The position numbers and the translations under genes are program-made. The notes beneath the pieces are model-generated. The model was not told the DNA's origin, did not search any database, and worked only from the letters and a program-made list of their open reading frames with translations. Below, in pieces: positions 1-8,396 of a stretch of DNA of 64,000 nt (position 1 is the stretch's first letter; every line of letters begins with the position of its first letter). Origin of the DNA: Nodosilinea sp. WJT8-NPBG4 (GTDB lineage Bacteria; Cyanobacteriota; Cyanobacteriia; Phormidesmidales; Phormidesmidaceae); NCBI GenBank assembly GCA_019359285.1, contig JAHHHQ010000064.1:1-64000 (forward strand), written 5' to 3'.

Positions 1-70
1 TGGCGTCTCGGTAGCGTCGCTCTAGCTCATCTACTGCTAGATAATCTACAACTTGTACTTGCTTGGGCAT
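1..70 (-). mobile_element. IS630-like transposase, N-terminal fragment (runs off window edge)
   Basis: Reading leftward from an ATG at 70-68 gives MPKQVQVVDYLAVDELERRY and a few more residues before the window ends. The 'VDxLxVDELExRYR' pattern is what I know from the N-terminal helix-turn-helix of cyanobacterial IS630-family transposases. An AGGA lies about 7 nt upstream of the ATG. Only 23 residues are visible, so neither the catalytic DDE domain nor the element ends can be seen, and whether the copy is intact is unknown. Confidence 0.5.
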
Positions 71-246
71 TGCACAGTCCTGATTGCAATCCCTCTAATT
101 ATGCTCCTCCAAGCGGACTTGATATTACAGGCCGCTTGATTGGGTGAGCCAAAGGTAGGCAGGAAACGGTTAAATATAGCAGTAGCCACTGCGCTTAGGA
201 CTCAAATCACGACCACTGGCAAAAACTGGGGCAGCGCACTGGCGGA

Positions 247-301
247 TAGCCATTGCTTCAAGGGGTAGGACATTCTGCACAACCCCTTGAAGCAATGGCT
301 A
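247..301. repeat. perfect 20-bp inverted repeat, 15-nt loop
   Basis: Positions 247-266 are the exact reverse complement of 282-301. The hairpin sits 11 nt beyond the stop of the minus-strand gene 313-1230 and could end its transcript, but no T-tract follows on either strand. It may instead be a terminal or MITE-type remnant linked to the IS630-like fragment at 1-70. The remaining bases of 71-312 show nothing recognisable. Confidence 0.6.
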
Positions 302-312
302 TACCAACAGCC

Positions 313-1230
313 CTAGCGCTTGGCTAATGGCACGGTTTGCTGCCAAACGACAGAATCGTCGCGACTCAGACCTGAGAAGACCAGGGTGTCTATTTCAGAG
401 AGTCCCATGGAGGCCAATGTTTGAGGTGTTAGCAGCGCGTGAACCTGCTGAGCCGCATCTTCAGGATTGATCACACGAACCGCTAGCCAGGCGATCTGGA
501 GCTGATTTCCGACAGTGCTAACCTGAGCTGAAACCCCCCGCTCTTTAAGCAGGGCGCCGACCCGTTCTACCGGAGCCAGCGATTCATCCTGGGAGGCTAA
601 AACAGGGGTCTCAGTCTGGGCAGAAGCCCCCTCTGCTTGTCGCCGGGGTGGATTTTCTAGGTACTCTTTGAGCTGGCGGAACGCCTGTTTTAAGTCTTCT
701 ACCTTAGCCCGATCGCCCTCGCGTAAGGTCTGAGCTTTGAGCTTGAAGTAAGCGTCCTCAACTTTTTTCAGTGAGTCCCCCTGATCTAGGCCAAGCAAGG
801 CATAGGCATGAGCAATAGTGCCTGGAGCTAGCGGTTCAGGTCCGGCAACGGGCTCCGTCAGATCTTCAGACGCTTCGGACTGATGATCAAATTCGCTCTC
901 TAGCGTTAAGGGTCGAACCTCATCTGTAGTCGCATTGAAGTCAACTTCAACTCCCCAGCCAAGCTCTCGCTGATCGGATTGTTCTGCGTAAATTTGAAGG
1001 ACCGTAATTGAGGTAACCTGCAATCGCTCTAGCCCTCGTCGCACATAGGAGACCGTTGCCGTCTGGGGAGGTAGGGTTTGACCCGTAAGCCATAGCTGTA
1101 GGCAATCATCTTGGCGATCGCAGCGCACAGTAATGCCCTTGGGCTGTAGGGCTTGATTCATCAGCGTAGCGATCGCGGCGGCATCACCGTCTTTGGCCTG
1201 TTCTAAAAGCGAGAGAGGTGCCATAGGCAA
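313..1230 (-). CDS. conserved cyanobacterial protein with central J-like helical segment and two copies of a repeat domain
   Basis: 305 aa, with no signal peptide or membrane segment. Residues about 8-98 form a domain with the pattern 'GDAAAIATLMNQAL..GITV..CLQLWL....ITVLQIYAE...GWGVEV'. Residues about 138-193 (AYALLGLDQGDSLKKVEDAY...AKVEDLKQAFRQLKEYL) resemble the helices of a J domain, but I see no HPD tripeptide, so DnaK stimulation is not expected. Residues about 222-303 look like a second, weaker copy of the first domain (GVSAQVSTVGNQLQIAW...LVFSGLSRD). The same domain seems to occur in the DUF1574 protein at 44884-48066. Function unknown. An alternative start is the next Met, two residues in. 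Confidence 0.8.
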   Translation of the reverse strand: MPMAPLSLLEQAKDGDAAAIATLMNQALQPKGITVRCDRQDDCLQLWLTGQTLPPQTATVSYVRRGLERLQVTSITVLQIYAEQSDQRELGWGVEVDFNATTDEVRPLTLESEFDHQSEASEDLTEPVAGPEPLAPGTIAHAYALLGLDQGDSLKKVEDAYFKLKAQTLREGDRAKVEDLKQAFRQLKEYLENPPRRQAEGASAQTETPVLASQDESLAPVERVGALLKERGVSAQVSTVGNQLQIAWLAVRVINPEDAAQQVHALLTPQTLASMGLSEIDTLVFSGLSRDDSVVWQQTVPLAKR

Positions 1231-1334
1231 TCTCCAAATCAGCTTGTCTAGTCCAGGTTAACCAATTCGCCCCTCTTCGACGCTCAAAATTTACAGGTAG
1301 TCCAATGACTCAATAGTTGATTTAGAACTTTACG

Positions 1335-2195
1335 TTAGCTGGGCCACTCCAGCACCCATGGCCCCAGTAGCCCGGTACGAAAGTCATTCAGAATACGCTT
1401 AGCCGTGCGTTCTACGTTGTCCTGAAATTTTTGGGTCGCCACCCGCACTACAAAGTCTTCTCCGGTGCAGTCATCTAGCGTCAGGCCGTAGCGAGACTGC
1501 AAACTATCGCGGTAATCGTCTGGGAAGCCTGCCTGCTGCAAGCCTTTGAGCACATCTAGAAACGCGGCAGCGGTGCGCTGGGTATCGTAGGAAGCTTCGC
1601 CAATGTCGTCGCAGATGGCCAGCTTTAGGGCAGCAGCCTGGTCATCCATGCGGGAGGGGATGACGCCTGGCGCGTCGAGCAGATCGAGGTCGCCCGACAG
1701 ACGCACCCACCGCAGCTGGCGGGTAACTCCGGCTTTGCGGGCGCTGGCCACCGCCTTGCGGTTCAGCAGGCGATTGATCAGCGCCGACTTGCCCACGTTG
1801 GGGAAGCCAATCACCACGGCGCGGATGGGGCGGGGCTTCATGCCGCGTGCCTGCCGGCGCTGGTTGACGGCCTCACCAGCGGTCTGGGCGGCTTTGGCGA
1901 TCGCCTTCACCCCCTTACCCTGCTGCCCATCGGTGAAATAGGGCACCTCCCCCTGCTGACGAAACCAGGTTTCCCACGCGGTGCGGGCCTCCGACGAAAT
2001 CATATCGACCCGGTTGATCACCAGTACCCGAGGTTTCTCACCCACCCAGGTGTCGACCTTGGGGTGCCGCGTCGATACCGGAATACGGGCATCCCGCACC
2101 TCGAGCACCACATCCACGCGGTTGAGCTGATCGACCAAGGCTTTTTCTGCCTTGGCGATATGGCCGGGATACCACTGGATTTCGGGGGTGGACAT
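1335..2195 (-). CDS. ylqF: ribosome biogenesis GTPase YlqF/RbgA
   Basis: 286 aa, the usual length. It is a circularly permuted GTPase. G4 (NRVD, residues 61-64) comes first, then G1/P-loop GFPNVGKS (130-137), the G2 Thr in KAGVTRQ, and G3 DAPG (174-177). A C-terminal helical RNA-binding region follows. The N-terminal WYPGHIAKA is a hallmark of the family. RbgA/YlqF acts late in 50S subunit assembly. It is a single gene, separated from the upstream PadR gene by a G-rich spacer. Confidence 0.95.
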   Translation of the reverse strand: MSTPEIQWYPGHIAKAEKALVDQLNRVDVVLEVRDARIPVSTRHPKVDTWVGEKPRVLVINRVDMISSEARTAWETWFRQQGEVPYFTDGQQGKGVKAIAKAAQTAGEAVNQRRQARGMKPRPIRAVVIGFPNVGKSALINRLLNRKAVASARKAGVTRQLRWVRLSGDLDLLDAPGVIPSRMDDQAAALKLAICDDIGEASYDTQRTAAAFLDVLKGLQQAGFPDDYRDSLQSRYGLTLDDCTGEDFVVRVATQKFQDNVERTAKRILNDFRTGLLGPWVLEWPS

Positions 2196-2265
2196 GGGGG
2201 AGTGGGGGGAGGGGTAAAGGGTGGGGGAGATGGAGGAGGTGAGGAAGTGATGGGTGAGAATTGGG
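2196..2265. other. G-rich intergenic tract upstream of ylqF
   Basis: The plus strand carries many runs of three to six G between 2196 and 2260, interrupted by A and T. Similar G-rich or C-rich tracts occur at about 3955-3995, 34010-34060 and 49548-49580, always between genes. It could fold as a G-quadruplex or simply be a low-complexity expansion. No gene is supported here. Confidence 0.5.
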
Positions 2266-2395
2266 AAGATGGGAAAAGTTCTTTAGCAATCGTAGGGCGC
2301 ATAATGCAGCTCATTTCCCAGCGATGCCCATATTGAGAATAAACCCATTCCGGAAATCGGCTTCCCTTACCTCTATCAATCCCTTGGGAGAGGAG

Positions 2396-2986
2396 CTATG
2401 GATGGGGTTCTTCACAGGGTTCTGCCCAGAGCGTGGGGGCATCCTCAGTGGGAAGGGTGCTAAGGGTGGCCAAGGTTTCGTCGCACCAGGTGAGCCAGCT
2501 GGTTTCGTAGTAAATGCCGTTGCGCAGGGTGATGTACTGGAAGCGCGCCGCTAGGGGCATGGCCTCGGGCTGGGAGAAGTATTTTTGCTCAATATCTCGA
2601 TAGGCTTCCAGCGTCGCCACATGCTGGGCGCGCTCATGCTCAAGGGTAGCCCCCATGGTTTCGGGCGGCACTAGGTAGCCCACAAAGAGCTTGACCAGCA
2701 GATCATCTTTGGTCGGCACACATTTGGCAGGTTGGGCGATCCACTCTTTGAGATGGGTTTTGCCCGCTGCGGTGACACAGTAGATCTTTTTGTCGGGTTT
2801 GCCCGCCTGGGCGATCGCTTCGGCAGTGACCAACCCCTGCTGCTCAAGCTTAGTCAGCTCGCGGTAGATCTGTTGGTGGCTGGCGTGCCAGAAGAAGCCC
2901 ACTGAACCGTCAAACTGCTTGGCCAAGTCGTAGCCGCTACAGGGGCGATCGGTGAGGGCCGAAAGAATCGCGTGGGAAAGGGACAT
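2396..2986 (-). CDS. PadR-family transcriptional regulator
   Basis: 196 aa. The N-terminal winged helix begins MSLSHAILSALTDRPCSGYDLAKQF and has the typical 'HQQIYRELTKLEQQGLV' recognition region at about 38-52. The C-terminal half (about 95-185) is the helical dimerisation domain of the longer PadR subfamily (PadR_C/VirR-like). PadR proteins are usually repressors released by small aromatic or hydrophobic ligands. It is divergent from the Coq4-like gene at 3172, and the spacer holds two palindromes that are good operator candidates, so it probably controls itself and that neighbour. Confidence 0.93.
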   Translation of the reverse strand: MSLSHAILSALTDRPCSGYDLAKQFDGSVGFFWHASHQQIYRELTKLEQQGLVTAEAIAQAGKPDKKIYCVTAAGKTHLKEWIAQPAKCVPTKDDLLVKLFVGYLVPPETMGATLEHERAQHVATLEAYRDIEQKYFSQPEAMPLAARFQYITLRNGIYYETSWLTWCDETLATLSTLPTEDAPTLWAEPCEEPHP

Positions 2987-3008
2987 AGAGAAAACTGCAA
3001 AACTAAGT

Positions 3009-3093
3009 ATGCAAAATATTGACTATGCACAAAAGTGCATATAGCATTGGGTTGCCGATAAATGCAAAAAGTTGCATATTCACTCAGTTGCAT
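3009..3093. promoter_or_regulatory. PadR operator candidates: two palindromes plus two half sites
   Basis: TATGCAC-AAAA-GTGCATA at 3024-3041 and ATGCAA-AAAG-TTGCAT at 3062-3077 are both perfect inverted repeats with 4-nt spacers, centred 37 bp apart. Single ATGCAA (3009-3014) and TTGCAT (3088-3093) half sites flank them. They lie between the divergent PadR and Coq4-like genes, within 110 nt of both starts. PadR dimers bind such short dyads; assignment to this PadR is inferred from position. Confidence 0.65.
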
Positions 3094-3171
3094 TCCTATT
3101 ATGTCTGCTTTGAGCGATCGCCTCGTCCGCGATCGCATTTGTTTACATCCTTTCCTCATTGGAGAAAAGCC

Positions 3172-3831
3172 ATGATTAGCCGAATTCAGCCATACTCCTG
3201 TCGTCAACGACCGCGATCGCCTCTGAGCGGCATTAACTGGCCAGAGCTAGGGGCCGCTTACCGAACTTTCTTGAGCGATCCCGCCGCAGGCATTCTGCAT
3301 ATTCTTGCCGCCGGGCGCCATAGCCAGTGGCAGCGCTGGGTCGAACACCGCCTGGAGCAGCAGGCAGCTCACCTGGCCTATCGCACAATTTCAGTCGATC
3401 TCAATGCCCTGGTGCAGCTGCCGCCCGATACCTTGGGTGGTGCCTACGCCCGTCACATGATCCGCTACGGGTTTAACCCTGAAGCATTTATGACCGACGA
3501 AGCCAACAGCGAATGGCTGCGCCAGCGCACCGCCATCAGCCACGACATTTATCACATCTACACCGGCTTCGATGCCTCACCGATTGGTGAGTTTGGCGTG
3601 GCAGCCTACACCCTAGTGCAATACCGCGATCTGCTGAATGTGTTTGTGCTCTCCTTCGTGCCCCTGAGTTTGACCAACCCGCTGTGGACGGTGCCGCTGC
3701 TGCGAGCAATATGGCGCGGCTTTCGCATGGGGACCAGGGGGCAGGCGGCGATCGCCTACCCGCCCGAACTTAACTGGGACAAACCGCTGGCGATCGTCCG
3801 TCAGGAGCTAGGGCTGGGAGAGTTTTTCTGA
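3172..3831 (+). CDS. Coq4-like protein
   Basis: 219 aa from the ATG at 3172, chosen because GGAGAA lies about 6 nt upstream and the longer frame from 3019 would run through the operator palindromes. The HDxxH motif (H124-D125-I-Y-H128, 'HDIYHIYTGFD') is the metal-binding signature of COQ4. In eukaryotes and proteobacteria COQ4 acts in ubiquinone synthesis. Cyanobacteria make plastoquinone, so the substrate here is unknown. Divergent from a PadR regulator, hence probably inducible. Confidence 0.85.
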   Translation: MISRIQPYSCRQRPRSPLSGINWPELGAAYRTFLSDPAAGILHILAAGRHSQWQRWVEHRLEQQAAHLAYRTISVDLNALVQLPPDTLGGAYARHMIRYGFNPEAFMTDEANSEWLRQRTAISHDIYHIYTGFDASPIGEFGVAAYTLVQYRDLLNVFVLSFVPLSLTNPLWTVPLLRAIWRGFRMGTRGQAAIAYPPELNWDKPLAIVRQELGLGEFF

Positions 3832-3877
3832 GGTCTATGGAGATAGGTGAGCCAGGTGATCCGAGTGAAGGAGATTT

Positions 3878-3898
3878 GGTGGGCAGTGCTCACCCTAC
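3878..3898. repeat. dispersed palindromic repeat, GGTGGGCA/TGCCCACC type
   Basis: GGTGGGCAGTGCTCACCCTAC, one base off a perfect dyad. Close copies occur at 34074-34094, 54499-54519 and 55827-55846, in both orientations. It lies between two genes and codes for nothing I can support. The C-rich stretch up to about 3995 is low complexity. Confidence 0.6.
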
Positions 3899-3995
3899 AC
3901 GCTGGCAATGCCTCTATATGCTGTCCCTCTCTATAGATTCTGGCGCTTGGCCTACCCATCCACCCGCCTACCCATCTACTCATCCACCTCTTCCC

Positions 3996-4400
3996 CTAGG
4001 GAATAATCAGCACCGGGCAGGGCGATAGATTGATCACCCGCGTGGTCACACTTTCGTCTTGCACGTCTTCGATCAGGCCTACACCGCGGCAGCCCATTAC
4101 GATCAGGTCGGCGTTAAGCTCGTCAGCCACATCGCAGATGACGAAGGCCGGTTGACCTTCTCGCTCCAGCACTTCGGTGTCAATTGATTGAGCTGCAAAT
4201 AGAGCCTTGGCCTGCCCTAGCAACTTAGCCACCGCCTCGGGGGATGACTGGGCCGAAGGCTGACTCGCCTCCTCCCTCGGTTCGACGACCGACAGCAAAA
4301 CCAGGCGACTCTGGTGAGCTTTAACCAGTTCTGCCACTTTGGGAGCCGCCTGCTGCGCCTCAGAACTCATGTCGATGGGAAATAAAACCGTCTTGAACAT
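3996..4400 (-). CDS. universal stress protein (UspA family)
   Basis: 134 aa from ATG 4400 (MFKTVLFPIDMSSEA); the longer frame adds 15 residues without family similarity. It is a single Usp domain with the family C-terminal pattern DLIVMGCRGVG...SVTTRVINLSPCPVLIIP. The ATP-binding motif normally reads G-2x-G-9x-G-S/T. Here GCRGVG keeps the first glycines but the second half (DESVTTRV) lacks the Gly-Ser, so ATP binding is doubtful. Single gene, convergent with the Coq4-like gene. Confidence 0.92.
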   Translation of the reverse strand: MFKTVLFPIDMSSEAQQAAPKVAELVKAHQSRLVLLSVVEPREEASQPSAQSSPEAVAKLLGQAKALFAAQSIDTEVLEREGQPAFVICDVADELNADLIVMGCRGVGLIEDVQDESVTTRVINLSPCPVLIIP

Positions 4401-4592
4401 GGCGTATCGAAGGGAACTCACACTCCGGTAAAATGAGGGCGGCAATAGGTAAATATTACGACAGACACAGCACTTGGGCTGGGCTGCACCGCTCCCTCAA
4501 ATCTACCTTAGTCAAGGTTGGGGCCGCCGCCACCCGTGCGCTGCATAACGTAATAAATGCAGAGTCTTAAACCATTTTAGGAGGTATATAGC

Positions 4593-5798
4593 GTGGTTAA
4601 AAAATCGGTAGCGAGCCTGACGGCAGCCGACCTTTCGGGTAAGCGGGTACTGGTGCGGGCCGATTTCAACGTGCCCCTCGACGACCAGGGTGCGATTACT
4701 GACGACACCCGCATTCGGGCTGCCCTGCCCACTATCCAAGATCTCACCGGCAAGGGTGCCAAGGTGATTCTCACCAGCCACTTTGGCCGCCCTAAGGCCC
4801 AGGTGGTTGAAAGCATGCGCCTCACCCCCGTAGCCAAGCGCCTGAGCGAGCTGCTAGGTCAAGAGGTGATCAAGTGCGATGACTGCATCGGTGACGAAGT
4901 CGCCGCCGCCGTGGGCGCGATGGAAAATGGCCAGGTAGCCCTGCTCGAGAATGTGCGATTCTACGCGGGCGAAGAAGCGAACGACCCTGAGTTTGCCCAG
5001 CAGCTCGCCGCCAACGCTGACCTCTATGTGAACGATGCCTTCGGCACCGCCCACCGGGCCCACGCTTCCACTGAGGGCGTGACCAAATACCTCAGCCCCT
5101 CCGTGGCCGGCTACCTGATTGAGAAAGAGCTTCAGTATTTGCAGGCGGCGATCGAAAACCCCCAAAAGCCTTTGGCGGCGATCATCGGCGGCTCCAAGGT
5201 CTCCAGCAAAATTGGCGTGATTGAGACCCTGCTCGACAAGGTCGATAAACTGTTGATCGGCGGCGGCATGATCTTCACGTTCTACAAGGCGCGCGGCCTG
5301 AACGTGGGTAAGTCGCTGGTCGAAGAAGACAAGCTGGAACTGGCCAAAGCCCTCGAAGCCAAGGCCAAAGAAAAGGGCGTTGACCTGCTGCTGCCCACCG
5401 ACGTGGTGCTAGCCGACAACTTTGCCGCCGACGCCAACGCTCAAACCGTCAGCGTTGACGCGATTCCTGACGGCTGGATGGGTCTCGACATTGGCCCCGA
5501 CTCGATCAAGGTGTTCCAGGACGCGCTGAAGCAGTGCAAGTCGGTGATCTGGAACGGCCCCATGGGCGTATTTGAGTTCGACAAGTTTGCGGCGGGTACC
5601 GAGGCGATCGCCCACACCCTGGCCGAACTCACCGGCCAGGGCGTCACCACCATCATTGGCGGCGGCGACTCAGTGGCAGCAGTCGAGAAGGTGGGCGTGG
5701 CCGAAAAAATGAGCCACATTTCTACCGGCGGCGGCGCTAGCCTAGAGCTGCTCGAAGGCAAAGAGCTACCCGGCATCGCCGCGCTAGATGACGCCTAG
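4593..5798 (+). CDS. pgk: phosphoglycerate kinase
   Basis: 401 aa, full length. The GTG start is 7 nt after a strong GGAGGT. The N-terminal substrate domain contains VRADFNVPLDD. The hinge and nucleotide domain show GGSKVSSKIGV, GGGMIFTF, NGPMGVFE and the Gly-rich loop GGGDSVAAVEK. It interconverts 1,3-bisphosphoglycerate and 3-phosphoglycerate in the Calvin cycle and glycolysis. It is a single gene and ends just before a strong bidirectional terminator. Confidence 0.98.
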   Translation: MVKKSVASLTAADLSGKRVLVRADFNVPLDDQGAITDDTRIRAALPTIQDLTGKGAKVILTSHFGRPKAQVVESMRLTPVAKRLSELLGQEVIKCDDCIGDEVAAAVGAMENGQVALLENVRFYAGEEANDPEFAQQLAANADLYVNDAFGTAHRAHASTEGVTKYLSPSVAGYLIEKELQYLQAAIENPQKPLAAIIGGSKVSSKIGVIETLLDKVDKLLIGGGMIFTFYKARGLNVGKSLVEEDKLELAKALEAKAKEKGVDLLLPTDVVLADNFAADANAQTVSVDAIPDGWMGLDIGPDSIKVFQDALKQCKSVIWNGPMGVFEFDKFAAGTEAIAHTLAELTGQGVTTIIGGGDSVAAVEKVGVAEKMSHISTGGGASLELLEGKELPGIAALDDA

Positions 5799-5826
5799 GC
5801 ACTAGATCGCTAGCTGAGGTCTAAAC

Positions 5827-5867
5827 AAAAAGGGATTGGGGTATTGTCGAACCCCAATCCCTTTTTG
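5827..5867. terminator. bidirectional rho-independent terminator between pgk and a glycosyltransferase gene
   Basis: A 16-bp perfect stem (5827-5842 with 5851-5866) closes an 8-nt loop. Five A lie at its left base and five T at its right base, so it can stop transcripts from both convergent genes. Confidence 0.9.
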
Positions 5868-5881
5868 CTAAACAACAGTCC

Positions 5882-6787
5882 CTAGCCCACCGACAGCTCT
5901 GGGTCAGCCTTGCCACGGCTGAGCTGAGCCACCACGGCCTCCTTTGTCATGTCGAGCCAGCTATGCCAGTAGCCCAGGCTCCAGCCCAGGTTGAGAAACC
6001 AAAGGAAGAGAGTAGGGCGATCGCGCACCCGCACCACAAACTTCACCGGCACCAGCGGCAGCGACAGAAAACACTTGAACAGCATCTTTTTAGGAAAGCC
6101 ATGGGCCCAGTGCTTGCGGTACAACCGGGCAGAGTAATAGCCAAACTTTTTCAGCCGCCGAAAGTTAGACCTGACATCGCCTCGAAAGCGAAAGTTGACC
6201 ACCGCATCTTTGACTTCGTGCAGCGTTACCCCCAGAGCCTGAATGCGCCAGCAGTAGTCAATGTCTTGCAAGGCCAAAAACTGCCCGTCAAACCCACCCA
6301 CCGCCTCGTGGTGCACTCGCTTAACTGCCAGGTTGCTGGCTGACCCAAAGGGCCGAAACGGATGGTAGAGCTTCCCTGTGCCCTCAATGCTGGTCAGCGC
6401 GGCAGAAAATTCGTTGCGATCGTTGAGCTGAGCCATCTCTCGCCGGCCACAGACCAGATCGTAGTTCTCCAGGGCGGCGGCCATCGCTGCTAGCCAGCCA
6501 GGGGCAACCGCATCATCGGCGTCGCAAAACAGTAGTGCGTCGCCCTGGGCCTGAGCACAGGCCATGTTGCGGGCGTGGGCCGCGCCCCGGCGAGCCGAGG
6601 CATCTACAACCTTAAGGTGGGGCATCGTCTGCTGATAGCGCCGAACAACATCTAGGGTGCCGTCGGTAGAGCCATTGTCACCAACCACAATCTCCCAAGG
6701 CCCAGCAAAGGTCTGCTGAGATAGGGCCTCCAGCTGGTCTGCGATCGTAGTTGCAGCGTTGTAGGCCGGGATAATGACGCTCAGCAT
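5882..6787 (-). CDS. family 2 glycosyltransferase
   Basis: 301 aa. It has a GT-A fold starting MLSVIIPAYNAA, with VGDNGSTDGT at about 34-43 and the DXD-type motif CDADD at about 88-92. ALQDIDYCWR (about 168-177) matches the acceptor-side ED/QD region. The C-terminal part (about 205-275) is basic and partly hydrophobic (FLSLPLVPVKFVV, LFLWFLNLGWSLGYW), suggesting membrane contact. The acceptor sugar cannot be told from sequence. No other polysaccharide gene is adjacent. Confidence 0.92.
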   Translation of the reverse strand: MLSVIIPAYNAATTIADQLEALSQQTFAGPWEIVVGDNGSTDGTLDVVRRYQQTMPHLKVVDASARRGAAHARNMACAQAQGDALLFCDADDAVAPGWLAAMAAALENYDLVCGRREMAQLNDRNEFSAALTSIEGTGKLYHPFRPFGSASNLAVKRVHHEAVGGFDGQFLALQDIDYCWRIQALGVTLHEVKDAVVNFRFRGDVRSNFRRLKKFGYYSARLYRKHWAHGFPKKMLFKCFLSLPLVPVKFVVRVRDRPTLFLWFLNLGWSLGYWHSWLDMTKEAVVAQLSRGKADPELSVG

Positions 6788-7135
6788 GGGACCATCAATG
6801 TAGATTTATAAATAAGGATATGGCCATAGATTTGGCTCTGCGACCTACGTATGCCACCCAGCAAAAGACGTAGGTTTCTCTGGGCAGTTCCCAGTCAGTC
6901 TATGAAGATCCCTTCAGCATGGCAAGTCTCCACCGTTGTCAGCAGTAGGCGCTCGGCATTGATGTCTTAAATTATACCTTCTCCAGCAACTGCGGCTTCC
7001 CCAACACTCAAGGCAATTTGGCCTAGGGTTACGAGTCTGAAAAACATCAATCGCCCATGAAAAACTTGAGGCAAGAGGATATTTTATAGAAACACCTAAT
7101 CGAACTCAAGCTCAAGTTGAATCAAGTTAGCTGAC
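6788..7135. other. intergenic region, no gene seen
   Basis: 348 bp between two minus-strand genes. The left end holds the promoter region of the glycosyltransferase. A short direct repeat of GACCTACGT/GACGTAGG character and several CAAGTT words near 7105-7125 are visible. I find no plausible coding frame or RNA. Confidence 0.4.
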
Positions 7136-8260
7136 CTAGAGATCCTCTGGAGCCACAGTAGTCTCTAGGGGTTCCGCAGTTGGTTCTATACCTTCAGGTG
7201 TTCCAGACCGAGGTTCAACCGCCTTGCCTCTGGGACGATCAAGCACGTCGATAATCCAAGCTTCTTCAATCCAGGTTTTGCAGACCACCGCCAGAGGCAG
7301 GGCTAAAACCAGCCCCACAGGGCCAAGGAAGGTGGCAAAAAAGATTTGAGATATCAGGGTAGCGGCGGGCAGCAGCGACACCTGCTTCTGCATCACCATG
7401 GGCGAAAATCCGTAGCTCTCGACGTTTTGAATCATCACGTAAAGCACAATTACCGCCAGGGCCTTGGTCGGCGACTGCAATAGCGCCACAAACACCGGAA
7501 ACACCGCGCTCAGAGTCGGCCCCAGGTTGGGGATAAAGTTAAATAGCCCGGCCAGCACTGCGTGGGCAAAGGCGTAGGGCACCCCCAGCAGCACCAGCCC
7601 GATAAAGCTGATCGTGGCCACAAAGATTGAGCTCAGCGCCACACCACCCAGCCAGAACATCAGAGAATGCTCGCACTTGGTCAAAATTTCGTCGGCGCGG
7701 TGACGGTAGCTCGACGGAAACAGGCGCAGCAGCAGTCGGCGGTAGGCCTGAGGGTTAGCCAACATCATCAGCGTCAGCACTGCCAGCAGCAGCAGCTGAA
7801 GCACAATCGCCACAGAGCTAGAGAAAAACGTCAAAAAGTTGCCAAACACCGTTGAGCCGATAGAAGCTACCTGACGCAGCAGGTCAGGCAGGGCCGGCAG
7901 CACCCGCAAATCTTGCTCAGGAAACCATTCGGGCGGGTTTTCCTGGAAGGCATCAAACCACCCCCCCAATTGCTCAAACCCTTTGGGCGTAAGCAACAGC
8001 AGTTCTTGAAACTGGTTGATAAACAGAGGCAGCACTAAACCCAAAAAAACCACGCCGCCCAATAGCACCAGCGCCCCAGTTACCAGCACGGCGCGATCGC
8101 GCGGCCAGCCGTACACCCGCGAGAAAAATCGCACCAGGCTGTTAAGCGCAATGGTAATCACCACCGCCGCAAAAATCAGTAAAACGATCTGGCGAAACTG
8201 CCAAACAATGACGAGGGCAATGCCCAGAGCAGCCAGGTTGATCCAGTCGATGAGCTTCAC
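7136..8260 (-). CDS. AI-2E family transporter (PerM/TqsA-like permease)
   Basis: 374 aa with about seven to eight hydrophobic segments: two at the N-terminus (9-45), one at about 60-85, then a soluble stretch, then a cluster at about 150-330. The 'GVPYAFAHAVLAGLFNFIPNLGPTLSAV' region is the family signature. Members export or exchange small molecules. The named substrate autoinducer-2 holds for few of them, so the substrate here is unknown. The charged C-terminal tail (about 345-374) is cytoplasmic. Single gene. Confidence 0.92.
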   Translation of the reverse strand: MKLIDWINLAALGIALVIVWQFRQIVLLIFAAVVITIALNSLVRFFSRVYGWPRDRAVLVTGALVLLGGVVFLGLVLPLFINQFQELLLLTPKGFEQLGGWFDAFQENPPEWFPEQDLRVLPALPDLLRQVASIGSTVFGNFLTFFSSSVAIVLQLLLLAVLTLMMLANPQAYRRLLLRLFPSSYRHRADEILTKCEHSLMFWLGGVALSSIFVATISFIGLVLLGVPYAFAHAVLAGLFNFIPNLGPTLSAVFPVFVALLQSPTKALAVIVLYVMIQNVESYGFSPMVMQKQVSLLPAATLISQIFFATFLGPVGLVLALPLAVVCKTWIEEAWIIDVLDRPRGKAVEPRSGTPEGIEPTAEPLETTVAPEDL

Positions 8261-8396
8261 GGCAATGGCACCTTATGCAGTTAACGACGCCTGTGGCCAA
8301 ATTGTAGCTGGCTATAGTAACAGGGAGATCTAGTATCCTGACCCCGACTGGTATGCTGAATACTGATCGCAACCTATCGCTGTTTACTCGGGTGTT

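Noticed and set aside
2018..2336. Overlapping Pro- or Gly-rich small frames around the ylqF start
   Set aside because: They arise from the G-rich spacer and the ylqF 5' end; no ribosome site or similarity.
3837..4028. 63-codon plus-strand frame between Coq4-like and USP genes
   Set aside because: It runs through the dispersed palindrome and the C-rich tract and overlaps the USP end.
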